The notes: generated by a model from the sequence alone, not told the origin. Counted from the stretch's first letter, positions 1-9,145 are shown. The stretch is 60,254 nt of DNA from Kiritimatiellota bacterium (GCA_009778475.1 WRJS01000005.1:1-60254); one strand, 5' to 3'. Translations and numbers: made by a program.

Positions 1-109
1 CGGCTCGGCTCGGCTCGGCTCGGCTCGGCTCGGCTCGGCTCGGCTCGGCTCGGCTCGGCTCGGCTCGGCTCGGCTCGGCTCGGCTCGGCTCGGCTCGGCT
101 CGGCTCGGC
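1..109. repeat. (CGGCT)n pentanucleotide tandem array
   Basis: Twenty-one complete head-to-tail copies of the 5-mer CGGCT plus a 4-base partial copy, with no interruption, ending abruptly at unique sequence. The array starts at base 1, so its real length is unknown and it probably caused the contig break. No gene is visible in it. Confidence 0.97.
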
Positions 110-220
110 GTTAGCACAACGCAACGCTCCATTATATTCTATTGGTATCCGTCAGGCGTCAAGACAATAATTGCCCCGGCTGGATATTTTTCACTGCCCG
201 TTTCGTCTAACCGTAACGGC

Positions 221-340
221 CGCAAAGGATTACACAAAGGACACTATTCTTGTGCCTATTGTGAAAACCCTGTTCATCCTGTCAAAAAATCCTTTGTGGC
301 CTTTGTGCCTTCGTGTGAGGACCGTATTCCTCCGTCTTCG
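221..340. repeat. Degenerate inverted repeat rich in CACAAAGGA/TCCTTTGTG
   Basis: The stretch between the CGGCT array and the first gene carries a left half with GGATTACACAAAGGACA-type sequence and a right half with TCCTTTGTGGCCTTTGTGCC-type sequence, forming an imperfect fold-back. Related wordings (CACAGAG..., CACAGGA..., CACGCAGAG...) recur at 1862-1945, 27340-27375, 28367-28391 and 31118-31240. An open frame can be read at 171-383, but it has repeat composition and I do not call it a gene. Confidence 0.55.
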
Positions 341-384
341 TTGCCCGCCGCTTGGCGGATGTCAATCCTTAAAAGGAACTTGAA

Positions 385-1086
385 ATGAAAAGCAAACTGA
401 CAATCGCGATTATCGCGTGCTGCACGGGACTTGGAATTGGCTGGCTGATGCGCTCAGGGCAGCCCCCCCGCGAGGCAGCCATGGAGGGCGAACGTCCTCG
501 TGAGCCGAGCATGGAGGGCGAGCGTCCCCGCGAGCCGAACGTCCCCGCCTCCGTCAACAACAGAACGCCACCGCCTATCCGCGACGACGACGAATCCCCC
601 GCATGGAGGGCGAGCGTCCCCGCGAGCCGTGACGACGAACAGGACACCGACGACGACCGCATGGCGCAACACGGGATCATCATGCAACAGTCGGCGGACG
701 AAACACGCCAAGCCATCATCGGCAACGCTAATCTGGACGACGCCCAGATCGAGCGGCTGGACAACATCATCGCGGGCATGAACCGCCAGATGCTGGAGGT
801 CTCCACCAAGTGGGCGGACCACATCCGCGAGACGGGGACGCTCGACATCAACACCCGCCTCAAAATGCAGCACGAGATCAGCGGCGTCATGGTGTCCGTC
901 TCCGACACGATGGACACGGAGTTCCCCGGATGGCGGGCGAGCGCCCCCGAGAGCCGCAATACAGACACCGACCTCTCCCGCCTCATCCGCGTCACCACCG
1001 CCTTCGAGCCCTTCCGCAAAATCCGCTCCGAAATCCTGCGCGGCGAGATTCATCCGCAAAACCAGAATGACGGCAATCAAGAGTGA
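385..1086 (+). CDS. Membrane-anchored hypothetical protein with repeat-derived MEGERPREP peptides
   Basis: The 233-residue product begins with a hydrophobic segment at residues 5-17 that looks like a signal anchor, so the rest is probably periplasmic. An AAAAGGAA ribosome site lies 6-7 bases before the ATG. Residues 33-41 and 43-51 are two copies of MEGERPREP, and residues about 73-81 (WRASVPASR) and 183-191 (WRASAPESR) are the same DNA repeat read in another frame. The non-repeat part, residues about 92-233, is charged and predicted helical (for example DDAQIERLDNIIAGMNRQML) and resembles no family I can name. It stands alone, followed by a convergent toxin-antitoxin pair. The function is unknown. 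That the frame stays open through four repeat insertions suggests it is a real gene. Confidence 0.7.
   Translation: MKSKLTIAIIACCTGLGIGWLMRSGQPPREAAMEGERPREPSMEGERPREPNVPASVNNRTPPPIRDDDESPAWRASVPASRDDEQDTDDDRMAQHGIIMQQSADETRQAIIGNANLDDAQIERLDNIIAGMNRQMLEVSTKWADHIRETGTLDINTRLKMQHEISGVMVSVSDTMDTEFPGWRASAPESRNTDTDLSRLIRVTTAFEPFRKIRSEILRGEIHPQNQNDGNQE
480..628. repeat. Three in-gene copies of the GGAGGGCGAGCGTCC repeat (family A)
   Basis: Copies lie at 481-507, 511-537 and 602-628, with a diverged fourth at 930-956. The core is ATGGAGGGCGARCGTCCYCG followed by YGAGCCG. The same unit occurs outside genes at 8780-9145, 9500-9564, 24334-24360, 34199-34223 and, in diverged form, near 30140-30172. 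Inside the gene the first two copies are read in one frame and the other two in a second frame. Confidence 0.9.
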
Positions 1087-1120
1087 TGAAGATGTTGCAC
1101 AGGGAGGCACAGAGCAAGCA

Positions 1121-1180
1121 AGGTGGTGCGGGCATTTTTGCCCGCATGGGGAACCACGGGCAGGAATTCCCGTGCCACCT
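1121..1180. repeat. Fold-back repeat with GGGCAGGAAT core (family C)
   Basis: The unit opens with AGGTGG and closes with CCACCT, and contains two internal hairpins: GCGGGCA-TTT-TGCCCGC and CACGGG-CAGGAATT-CCCGTG. The GGGCAGGAATNCC core recurs inverted at about 19045-19085 and inside rlmN at about 25848-25900. It lies between two convergent genes and could also end transcription there. Confidence 0.75.
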
Positions 1181-1199
1181 TTATGCGACAAAGCCTGTG

Positions 1200-1484
1200 T
1201 CACCTTCCGAAAATATCCGAATGGGAACCCGTGGCGGTTGCGGTCAATATAAGCCTGTCGCCGGAAATCCGGTAAAGGAGCAGCCAATCCCCTTCGATGT
1301 GGCATTCTCGGAAATCGTTCATGTCGCCGCTCAGCCGATGGTCACGATACCGGGGCGGCATAGGATCGGCACGCGCCAAGAGGGACAGGGCGGCGGTGAG
1401 TTTGGAGATATCCTTGCCGCGCTTGCGCATCAGTTTGACGTCGCGCCGCATCCTGTTGGTATAGACGATCTCGAGCACGCTCAC
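1200..1484 (-). CDS. YafQ/RelE-family mRNA interferase toxin
   Basis: A 94-residue protein of the ParE/RelE fold, closest in wording to the YafQ branch. Members are ribosome-dependent endonucleases that halt translation until neutralised by the cognate antitoxin. Visible support is the basic N-terminal helix (YTNRMRRDVKLMRKRGKD), the segment PMPPRYRDHRLSGDMNDFRECHI and the strand DWLLLYRISGDRLILTATATG, followed by a short C-terminus with H and F (GSHSDIFGR), where YafQ carries its catalytic His. It starts 4 bases inside the upstream antitoxin gene (ATGA-type overlap), the usual type II arrangement. Toxin activity is inferred from family and context only. Confidence 0.9.
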   Translation of the reverse strand: MSVLEIVYTNRMRRDVKLMRKRGKDISKLTAALSLLARADPMPPRYRDHRLSGDMNDFRECHIEGDWLLLYRISGDRLILTATATGSHSDIFGR

Positions 1485-1744
1485 GCCTCCAGCATCGAGG
1501 AAACCGCCTCCTCGGCGGTCTTGAATGGACCGTGCAGGTTGCGCTGCAGCCGCGCGTCCTCGAGGGCTTCCGCCAGACCCATGGACGCCTTGCGGCGTCG
1601 CGCAGGGAACGGCAGCCCCTCATGCTCGAGCGACGCGGCAAGGAATATCCTCACCGCCGTCGGGGTGTCGAACCCGAGACTGGCGAAAAGGGAATCGGCG
1701 GCAGCCTTGATGCCGTCGTCAACGCGGACTTGTATGGTAGCCAT
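1481..1744 (-). CDS. RelB/DinJ-family antitoxin
   Basis: An 87-residue ribbon-helix-helix antitoxin. The N-terminus (MATIQVRVDDGIKAAADSLF, then ASLGFDTPTAVRIFL) is the characteristic DinJ/RelB DNA-binding ribbon and helix pair. The C-terminal half, which should wrap the toxin, is polar (KASMGLAEALEDARLQRN). AAGGAG lies 8 bases before the ATG. Antitoxins of this kind autorepress with the toxin, so the promoter just upstream is probably self-regulated. The pair is transcribed away from the giant gene at 1996. Confidence 0.9.
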   Translation of the reverse strand: MATIQVRVDDGIKAAADSLFASLGFDTPTAVRIFLAASLEHEGLPFPARRRKASMGLAEALEDARLQRNLHGPFKTAEEAVSSMLEA

Positions 1745-1777
1745 GACTTCACTCCTTAAAAAATGTCAACGCACCAG

Positions 1778-1806
1778 ATTGTATTACAAACGCCTGCGCC
1801 CGTCAA
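1778..1806 (-). promoter_or_regulatory. Sigma-70 promoter of the toxin-antitoxin operon
   Basis: On the minus strand TTGACG (1801-1806) and TACAAT (1778-1783) are separated by exactly 17 bases, placing transcription start about 30 bases before the antitoxin ATG. The match to consensus is good. No clear operator palindrome was seen. Confidence 0.65.
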
Positions 1807-1861
1807 GACTTCGCAATGCCGCATTCCACGCTTTTTCACAACTCGCAACGGGAATGTCACA

Positions 1862-1945
1862 CAGAGCCGCCACAGAGTCGCACAGAGAATCACATCAAAT
1901 TCTCTCTGTGGTTCTCCGTGTCCCTCCGTGGTTCTCTGTGTAACC
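1862..1945. repeat. CACAGAG / CTCTGTG inverted dispersed repeat
   Basis: The left half has CACAGAGCCGCCACAGAG and CGCACAGAGAATC. The right half has CTCTGTGGTTCTCCGTG and GTGGTTCTCTGTGTAAC, an imperfect fold-back followed by ACCAACCACCAATC-type short repeats. It fills most of the gap between the antitoxin and the giant gene. Confidence 0.65.
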
Positions 1946-1995
1946 AACCACCAATCCACTAACCACCGATTTCACAACCCAAGAGGAGACAAAAG

Positions 1996-4900
1996 ATGAA
2001 CACACGCAACCATGGCAACAGCCAAAGCGAAAGTAACGGAGGCTCCCGCGCCTCCGAAATGAACGGCAACAACGGCATCCTCATTACGAGGAATCATAAC
2101 GAAGCAACCAACCGCCCGCAACGGAGGCAGGGACGCTTCCGCCATTTCGCAACCGCCGCGCTGGGCATCGCCATCCTTTTCGGCTCGGTGAATGCCAACG
2201 CGCAATCGAACAACTGGTCGTCGTATGCGACAAGCCTACCGCCAGAGGTGAGCAACACCTACACCATCACGACGGAAGGGCAACTTGCCGCGTTCGCGGC
2301 GGCGGTCACCAATGGCAACACCTTTGCAGGAAAAACCATTGAATTGCAAAATGATTTGGTCATGACCAATCATTTCTGGACACCTGCGGGAGACAACAAC
2401 AATCCCTTCATGGGAACCTTCGACGGCAACAACAAAACAATCACGGGCATATTGATGGATCCAGAGTCTGAGTTCCAATATGCGGGGCTTTTCGGGTACG
2501 TCAAAGGGAATGGTGTCAATCAAGGCATCGTCCGAAACATGAAACTGGACAAGACGGCTATCATAGGCAGTTCGGGACGGTCGGCGTATGCCGGAGGCAT
2601 CGTGGGATACAATGATTTCGGGACAATTGAGAAGTGTGAGATTCTCAGCGGAGGGGTAGTTGCCAACTGTATCACCATTGGGTCGTTCAGCACATGGGAT
2701 TTGTTTGAGTATTTAACCTTGGGCAACATTTCCGTTTCAATACTGGCGAATTTAAACCTGTCTTACGCTGGAGGTACGGTCGGCTTTAATGATAACGGCA
2801 CAATCAAGGATTGTAAAAACAGTGCCAGTGTAAACGCCCTTGCCTACACCACGCTTGCCTGCGCGGGCGGGATGGCAGGATTTAACGGGAACGGCGGCTT
2901 TGTTGAAAACTGCTCGAACAGCGGTATTGTAAAAGCGAAGTCCACGGATATCATGCGTGATCTTGAAGATGATTTTATAGATGCTGTCATTGAAACTTAC
3001 AAAAATGTGGGTTATATGTTAGCAAATAAAGCCGTGACCTTAATGGTTAAAAAAGTCGTAAACCAATGTCTCGGGAAGGCTTGGGATGCCCTAACCACCT
3101 TCGGCGTTTCATTTGAGAAGGTGGAAAATTATTCGTATGCTGGCGGTGTAGTGGGCAAGAACATTGACGGCTCCATAATTGACAGCACAAACAGCGGCAA
3201 GGTGAAAGCAGACGCCACCACAAGCACTTGCCCGCAGGACATTGTCGGAACACTCTTTGACTTTGCTGGGTTATTTGTTGGCTCTCTCAATCTCCATATT
3301 AATATCATCAATGTTGATTCTCACGCTGGCGGCATCGCAGGTTGGAATACTGGCGGCACGATTGACAACTGCAAGAACAGCGGTGAGGTAGATGCCCACT
3401 GTTGGAATATGGATTACGCCACCCTCCTCGGTTTTGCCTACACCGCCATACCCTCCTACACAGGGGGCATTGCGGGATATGATGCGCAAGGCACCATCAA
3501 AAACAGTTCCAACAGCGGTGCGCTCAACGCCGACTCTGAAAACATCATCATCTTCGGGGCATCGGGTGGTGCGACCAGTTCCCATGCGGGCGGCATGGCG
3601 GGGATGAAAAAAGGCGGCGCCATTGAAAACTGCTCGAACAGCGGCAAGGTGAATTCCTACTCTCTGGTCGTGGCAGGTAGTTTCTTCGCCTCTGGGGCAT
3701 ACGCCCGTGCGGGCGGCGTGGCGGGTGTCCTTGAAGGCAACGGCACGATTTCGAACTGCATGAGCCGCGGCGCGGTCATCGCCAAATGGGTCAACGTCAG
3801 TTGGCTGGCGTGGATATGGTCAAACGCCGAAGCCGGGGGCGTCGTCGGGAAAAACAACAGCGGCACCGTCGCCAACTGCTACTGGCGCAAAAACGGCTCG
3901 TCGGGATTCAAGCACGACGCGGTCGGGGCGAACAGCGGCACGAAAAACAAATTGTACTACTTCGACACCGCCCCCGGCAAACTCTCAGGCATGGTGAACG
4001 GCAAAGACTCCCTGCAAGGCGCCCTGAACGATTGGGTCGGCGCCCAAGAAGATTACCTGTGCTGGAACGTCATGCCAGCCAAAGAAAACGGATACCCGTA
4101 TATGCCGCCGCCGTTTTCGGTGGGGTTCGACGCCAACGGCGGGACTTCCGGCGATGCGAGCGTCACGCAGGGTTTCGGAAAATCATACAAGGTGCCGGAG
4201 AACCCATACTGGTCGGAAGATTGGTTGTTCAACGGTTGGTACACTTCACAAGAGGAAGGAGATTCTATCAGTCCCTCCACAACGGTCACGACGGAGAACA
4301 CCCACACGCTTTATGCGCGGTGGGCGTATGCCGATGATTACGATGCAATACTTAAAAACCCCAACCTCTCTTGGCGGACTTCGGAAAACTCCTTGTGGCG
4401 CGGTCAGGAAGGCGCGGGTTATAACGGAATATCATCCGCCGTGCGGAGCGGAGCCATCACCCACAGCCAAGAGACATGGCTGGAGACGACCGTCACGGGT
4501 CCCGGCACATTGATATTTAATTGGCGCGTTTCATCGGAAGCCAATGGCGACTGGCTCTCCTGCGCGGTCAACGGCAAACTGCACGACCGCATTTCAGGGG
4601 AATCCGGCTGGCGGTGGCAAGGCGTGAAAATCCCCGTCGGGGAACATACAATTCGCTGGGCATACGAAAAAGATTTCTCCATAAACAACGGCTCGGACTG
4701 CGGATGGCTCGATGAGGTGGCGTGGATTCCGCAACAGGACTTCGAGTTTTTCGGAAGCGGTCGCGACGGGTCTCCAGAAACTCCTCCGCAATATTCGGAC
4801 TTGACGAAAACAACCATCACAGGCTCAAACATCCAAGGCGCGAAAAGTATCACCGTTGCGAGTACGAACGGTTTCAACGTTGGCGATGAAATCCTAATCC

Positions 4901-7900
4901 ATATTTCCCAAGACCCAAGCACGACATCCAACACCGCTGGGACAAACCAGTTCAACCGCATAACGTCAATCTCCGGCAACACCCTGAATCTGTGGGAGCC
5001 GCTGAAATACAATTTCACCGTCGGCTCGAAAAAAATCCAAGTCCTCCGCGTCCCCAATTACAGCGACCTGACGGTCAACGGCACACTCACCTGCGACGCA
5101 TGGGATGGAAGCGTCGGCGGCATCACCGCCTTCCGCGCCCGCAACTTAACGGTTGGAACAAGCGGCACGATTACCGTGTCTGACAAGGGGTATAAAGGAG
5201 GGGATCAACGAAAGGCCCCTGGTACTTCGTATGCGGGGCTGGTAGAACGAGGACATGGAATGAGAGGCGAAAATGTAAGCAACCGCCCCACAGACTGGGC
5301 TGGTTCCAGTACACCTTCTATGAATGGAGGTGGTGCGGGACGCGGTCAAGCCGGAGGGGGAGGCGGCGGAAATGCAACTGCGGGAAAGGTAGGAGTAGAA
5401 CATACCAATAGTGCTGACGTCGGCGGACAAGGCGGAGCCGCAACATCACAACAACTCGTCTTCGGCGGCGGTGGCGGTAGTGGGGGTGTATTTTATTGGT
5501 GGACATGGGGGTCGGGTTGGACACATGGCGGTGCCGGCGGGCGTGGCGGAGGCTGTGTCTTTATTGGGGTACGGGATATGGCTCTCAATAATGGCGGCTC
5601 TTCGGTGATGGCGAAAGGAGCAAATGGACAGGCCTATCCTAATGATGGCGGCAGTAATGGAGGCGGCGGCGGAGCGGGAGGCAGTGTTCACCTCATGAGC
5701 CGTTCGACGTTGACTGATGACAGGATAGATGTCACCGGAGGCTCGGGAGGTGTCGCGCTTGGCAGTAGCGACAATAAAAACGGAGGGGCTGGTAGTACGG
5801 GGCAAAAGTCCATTGAGCGTTTGCCGTCTGCGCCGACACTGACCGCCAGTAAAGGGACTTCTACCGCTAACGTCTCGCTTACGTGGACACCTGTCACGGG
5901 CGCGTCGAAGTATCAGGTTTACCGCAGCACTTCCAATGACGGCAACGGGGTGACACTGCTTGTGACAACCTCCTCGTTATCTGGCTTCATCGACACCTCG
6001 GCGGTCGCCGACACAACCTATTACTACTGGGTGAGGGCGGTCAACAGCAAAAACAACGGCGACTACAGCGCACCGGAAACAGGCTGGCGCGCCCGCACGT
6101 CCTACACCGTCACCACCGCCTCCAGCCCGCTAGCGGCGGGCGGGGCGACCTCCGGCGGCGGCACAAAGACAACCTACTCATCCTGCACCGTGACCGCCGG
6201 GGTCGCCAACGTCGGCTACACGTTCGCGAACTGGACGGAAGGCGCGACCGTCGTCGCGGACACCCCCGCCTACACATTCAGCGTGCTGGGCGACAGGACG
6301 CTCACGGCGAACTGGAAGCCGAACGGGTACAGGGTCACCTTCAACGCGATGGGCGGAACCGTCGCGCCCGCCTACGAGATCATGACCTACCACGCGCCAT
6401 ACGGCGAACTGCCCGTGCCGGAACGCAGGGGGTACACATTCGTCGGCTGGTATCTCGGCACGACCGCGATAACCTCAAACTCGATAGTCGCCACGCCCAG
6501 CGACCACATCCTCCAAGCGAAATGGACGGACAGGCACGGCAACAGCGACGCCGACAACGGCACCGGCAACGGCACGAACTGGGAGCAGAACAGCGACAAA
6601 GACTGGGGCGTGAATTTCTCCGCCGACGACTTTGAAATCAGGACGCCCGAAGAGTTGGCGCGGTTCGCGTTCCTCGTCAACCAAGGCAACGACTTCAACG
6701 GCAAGACCGTCAAACTCATGAACGACCTCGTGATGACCACCTACGGGATCCGTACGAACGACCTCGACGCGGTCAACGCCTACACGAACAGCCTCACGGG
6801 CATCCCCTATACAACATACGCAGTCGCCGAGCACACGAACACCTACGAGGTCATCGAAGGCACGGTCACAAACGACGTTGACGTCATCACCTACACCGTC
6901 ACCGCCACAAACGACCTCAGCATGTCCGCCTACTACTGGACACCAGCGGGGACGAACCTTGCAACCCGTTTCAACGGGACGTTCGACGGTCAGGGTTACG
7001 CCATCCAAGGCATCACCATCAACGCCGACGGATTGTTGCAATACGCTGGGTTGTTCGGGTATGTTCACAGCGAGGGCATGGTTTGCGATGTCAACCTTGT
7101 GGATACCGATATAGCGGTCAGTTATGCAGGTGATGTGTTTGTCGGAGGTGTGGCGGGACAAAATGACGGATGTATTTTGGAATGTTCCAATAACGGCACC
7201 ATTAACGCTTTCTCATCGTCCGATATTGATTCAGATTACAAAGTTCATGTTGGCGGCGTGGCGGGAGTGAATCGTGGCGACATCATGGAATGCGCAAGCG
7301 CGGGAACCGTTGAGGCTTATGCGTCAAACGCTTCGAATGTCGGCGGTATGGCGGGTTGGAACATCGGTCAGGCAAACATCGAAAACTGTGTGAATGGAAG
7401 CATGGTTTACGCATCATCTTCCTCGAAAAAATCCGATGCTGTTGGTGGCATGGCTGGTAACAACGAGGGATATGTTTTATATTGTGTGAACAATGGCACG
7501 GTACACATCCTTTCCGCTAATTTTTCATATGCCGGAGGTATGTCGGGACTCAATGGAAATGATGGCAAAATTTACAACTGCCAAAACAACGGCGCGGTGA
7601 GTGCGACTGTCACAAATGAAATCTTCAATGTCATCGCTGGTGGCATAACGGGGGATAACTTGGGCTATGTCAGGAATTGCGCGAACCGTGGCGAAATCAG
7701 CACCTCCATTTCAATAAACTCCAGTGCGGGTGGTTTGGTCGGGTATAATTTCAACGGTCGGGTTTTCAACTGTATAAACATCGGTGAAGTCAATTCCTCC
7801 CACGGTAACGGTATGCCTGGAGATACGGGTGGCGTGGTCGGATATAACTATTTTGGTGGCGAAATCAAGAATTGCTACTGGAAAAGAATTAACGATACGG

Positions 7901-8745
7901 ACGGGTTCGAAAATTTTGAAATCGGAGGAATTAATGATCCTAACGAAGAACTTGAAATTGAAAACTTGATTTCCTTCGGTGCCACTCCGATGTTGACCGC
8001 AATTCACCCCGATTACGGCACGGCAAACTTGGTAACGAACTTGAACAAGTGGGTGGAAGATAATGATGGAGAAGAATTGAGCAATGTTTATTATGATTAC
8101 AGCGACTGGACAACCAACCACTCGCCCGACGAGTATCCCATATTGGCGTGCTTTGAACACCTCTACAGCACCTCCATGGTGATATTTGACACGCAAGGCG
8201 GGAACGTCCCCGCAATACACAAGACCGTCACGCTCGACCAGCCTTACGGCGACCTCCCCGAACCCGAGCGCAAAGGCTATGCGTTCGAGGGCTGGTACAC
8301 CGAACCGGACGGCGAAGGGACGCGCGTGGACGGGAACACCGTCGCCGAATCCCCCGCCGACGACAGGGGCGCGCTCATCCTCTACGCGCACTGGACGCAG
8401 ACGCACACGTTGACTACACCCGCCTTCGTGCCGTACACGTGGCTCAACCAGTGGGAAAATAACATTGAGGATTATGAGGCGTCGGCGAAGGTGCAAGGTC
8501 TGAACGGCTATCTCGTTTGGGAATCCTACGTGGCAGGACTCACCCCCACCGACGCCAACAGCAGATTCCGCATCACCAACATCGTGGTGAACGCCGAAAG
8601 CCGCATCTCCGCCCTCGACTGGAACCCGCGTCGCAGCGACCGTGTTTACACGGTCTGGGGTAAAACCAATCTCACCGACAAGGCATGGCACAGCCCGACG
8701 AATGATGCGACGCGCTTCTTCAAGGTGACGGTCGAGTTGCCGTAA
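1996..8745 (+). CDS. Giant secreted GLUG / InlB-repeat / fibronectin-III surface protein
   Basis: A 2,249-residue exported protein. GAGGAG lies 7-8 bases before the ATG. The leader is unusually long: about 45 polar residues, a hydrophobic core near 51-63, and likely cleavage after ANA at 69. Domain order: a TPEELARFA-like module (about 90-165), GLUG-type repeats with YAGGIVGYN / ENCSNSG wording (195-632), a Listeria-Bacteroides (InlB B-type) repeat ending LYARW (709-777), a sandwich-like module (790-912), a strand-rich region (942-1080), a Gly-rich stretch (1109-1232), a fibronectin III domain (1279-1366), two InlB-like repeats (1367-1510), a second copy of the first module plus GLUG repeats (1530-1966), and a last InlB repeat (2060-2134). 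The architecture suggests an adhesin or cell-surface protein. No catalytic domain or familiar cell-wall anchor was seen. Confidence 0.9.
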   Translation: MNTRNHGNSQSESNGGSRASEMNGNNGILITRNHNEATNRPQRRQGRFRHFATAALGIAILFGSVNANAQSNNWSSYATSLPPEVSNTYTITTEGQLAAFAAAVTNGNTFAGKTIELQNDLVMTNHFWTPAGDNNNPFMGTFDGNNKTITGILMDPESEFQYAGLFGYVKGNGVNQGIVRNMKLDKTAIIGSSGRSAYAGGIVGYNDFGTIEKCEILSGGVVANCITIGSFSTWDLFEYLTLGNISVSILANLNLSYAGGTVGFNDNGTIKDCKNSASVNALAYTTLACAGGMAGFNGNGGFVENCSNSGIVKAKSTDIMRDLEDDFIDAVIETYKNVGYMLANKAVTLMVKKVVNQCLGKAWDALTTFGVSFEKVENYSYAGGVVGKNIDGSIIDSTNSGKVKADATTSTCPQDIVGTLFDFAGLFVGSLNLHINIINVDSHAGGIAGWNTGGTIDNCKNSGEVDAHCWNMDYATLLGFAYTAIPSYTGGIAGYDAQGTIKNSSNSGALNADSENIIIFGASGGATSSHAGGMAGMKKGGAIENCSNSGKVNSYSLVVAGSFFASGAYARAGGVAGVLEGNGTISNCMSRGAVIAKWVNVSWLAWIWSNAEAGGVVGKNNSGTVANCYWRKNGSSGFKHDAVGANSGTKNKLYYFDTAPGKLSGMVNGKDSLQGALNDWVGAQEDYLCWNVMPAKENGYPYMPPPFSVGFDANGGTSGDASVTQGFGKSYKVPENPYWSEDWLFNGWYTSQEEGDSISPSTTVTTENTHTLYARWAYADDYDAILKNPNLSWRTSENSLWRGQEGAGYNGISSAVRSGAITHSQETWLETTVTGPGTLIFNWRVSSEANGDWLSCAVNGKLHDRISGESGWRWQGVKIPVGEHTIRWAYEKDFSINNGSDCGWLDEVAWIPQQDFEFFGSGRDGSPETPPQYSDLTKTTITGSNIQGAKSITVASTNGFNVGDEILIHISQDPSTTSNTAGTNQFNRITSISGNTLNLWEPLKYNFTVGSKKIQVLRVPNYSDLTVNGTLTCDAWDGSVGGITAFRARNLTVGTSGTITVSDKGYKGGDQRKAPGTSYAGLVERGHGMRGENVSNRPTDWAGSSTPSMNGGGAGRGQAGGGGGGNATAGKVGVEHTNSADVGGQGGAATSQQLVFGGGGGSGGVFYWWTWGSGWTHGGAGGRGGGCVFIGVRDMALNNGGSSVMAKGANGQAYPNDGGSNGGGGGAGGSVHLMSRSTLTDDRIDVTGGSGGVALGSSDNKNGGAGSTGQKSIERLPSAPTLTASKGTSTANVSLTWTPVTGASKYQVYRSTSNDGNGVTLLVTTSSLSGFIDTSAVADTTYYYWVRAVNSKNNGDYSAPETGWRARTSYTVTTASSPLAAGGATSGGGTKTTYSSCTVTAGVANVGYTFANWTEGATVVADTPAYTFSVLGDRTLTANWKPNGYRVTFNAMGGTVAPAYEIMTYHAPYGELPVPERRGYTFVGWYLGTTAITSNSIVATPSDHILQAKWTDRHGNSDADNGTGNGTNWEQNSDKDWGVNFSADDFEIRTPEELARFAFLVNQGNDFNGKTVKLMNDLVMTTYGIRTNDLDAVNAYTNSLTGIPYTTYAVAEHTNTYEVIEGTVTNDVDVITYTVTATNDLSMSAYYWTPAGTNLATRFNGTFDGQGYAIQGITINADGLLQYAGLFGYVHSEGMVCDVNLVDTDIAVSYAGDVFVGGVAGQNDGCILECSNNGTINAFSSSDIDSDYKVHVGGVAGVNRGDIMECASAGTVEAYASNASNVGGMAGWNIGQANIENCVNGSMVYASSSSKKSDAVGGMAGNNEGYVLYCVNNGTVHILSANFSYAGGMSGLNGNDGKIYNCQNNGAVSATVTNEIFNVIAGGITGDNLGYVRNCANRGEISTSISINSSAGGLVGYNFNGRVFNCINIGEVNSSHGNGMPGDTGGVVGYNYFGGEIKNCYWKRINDTDGFENFEIGGINDPNEELEIENLISFGATPMLTAIHPDYGTANLVTNLNKWVEDNDGEELSNVYYDYSDWTTNHSPDEYPILACFEHLYSTSMVIFDTQGGNVPAIHKTVTLDQPYGDLPEPERKGYAFEGWYTEPDGEGTRVDGNTVAESPADDRGALILYAHWTQTHTLTTPAFVPYTWLNQWENNIEDYEASAKVQGLNGYLVWESYVAGLTPTDANSRFRITNIVVNAESRISALDWNPRRSDRVYTVWGKTNLTDKAWHSPTNDATRFFKVTVELP

Positions 8746-9145
8746 GGGCGGTTCGCGAACCACCCGAATCAGGAATCAAATGGAGGGCGAACGTCCCCGT
8801 GAGCCGCCGCAACCGACGGCTCGCGAGGACGCTCGCCCTCCAGCAGGGCATAAAGGTGACGGTCGAATTACCGTAGGGGCGGTTCGCGAACCACCCGAAT
8901 CAGGAATCAAATGGAGGGCGAACGTCCCCGTGAGCCGCAACGCAACCGACGGCTCGCGAGGACGCTCGCCCTCCAGAAGGGCATAAAGGTGACGGTCGAG
9001 TTGCCGTAAGGGCGGTTCGCGAACCACCCGAATCAGGAATCGAATGGAGGGCGAACGTCCCCGTGAGCCGCCAGGCACATTGCGGCGGCTTCCTGCCCCA
9101 TTGGCCGCACGCCGCGCCAATGGGGTCCCCTGCCTCGCCCTCCAT
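8722..9145. repeat. Tandem 131-133 bp duplication of the gene's 3' end plus palindromic repeat
   Basis: AAGGTGACGGTCGARTTRCC followed by a stop codon occurs at 8722, 8853 and 8986. Each copy is followed by GGCGGTTCGCGAACCACC and then by a family-A repeat. In units 1 and 2 the family-A repeat is paired with an inverted partner (CGGCTCGCGAGGACGCTCGCCCTCCA), making a strong hairpin. Unit 3 has a different interior (GGCACATTGCGGCGGCTTCC, then CCCCATTGGCCGC) that recurs at 34224-34300. Confidence 0.93.

Noticed and set aside
454..1305. Long minus-strand frames over the gene at 385
   Set aside because: Low-complexity translation, no start signals, and partly made of repeat sequence. The plus-strand frame has a ribosome site and signal anchor.
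1083..1943. 286-codon plus-strand frame across the toxin-antitoxin region
   Set aside because: It lies antisense to the well-supported YafQ/DinJ pair, has no ribosome site or recognisable protein pattern, and runs into intergenic repeats at its end.
8722..9145. CRISPR-like array
   Set aside because: The unit is about 131 bp with identical interiors, not short repeats with unique spacers, and no cas gene is present in the window.
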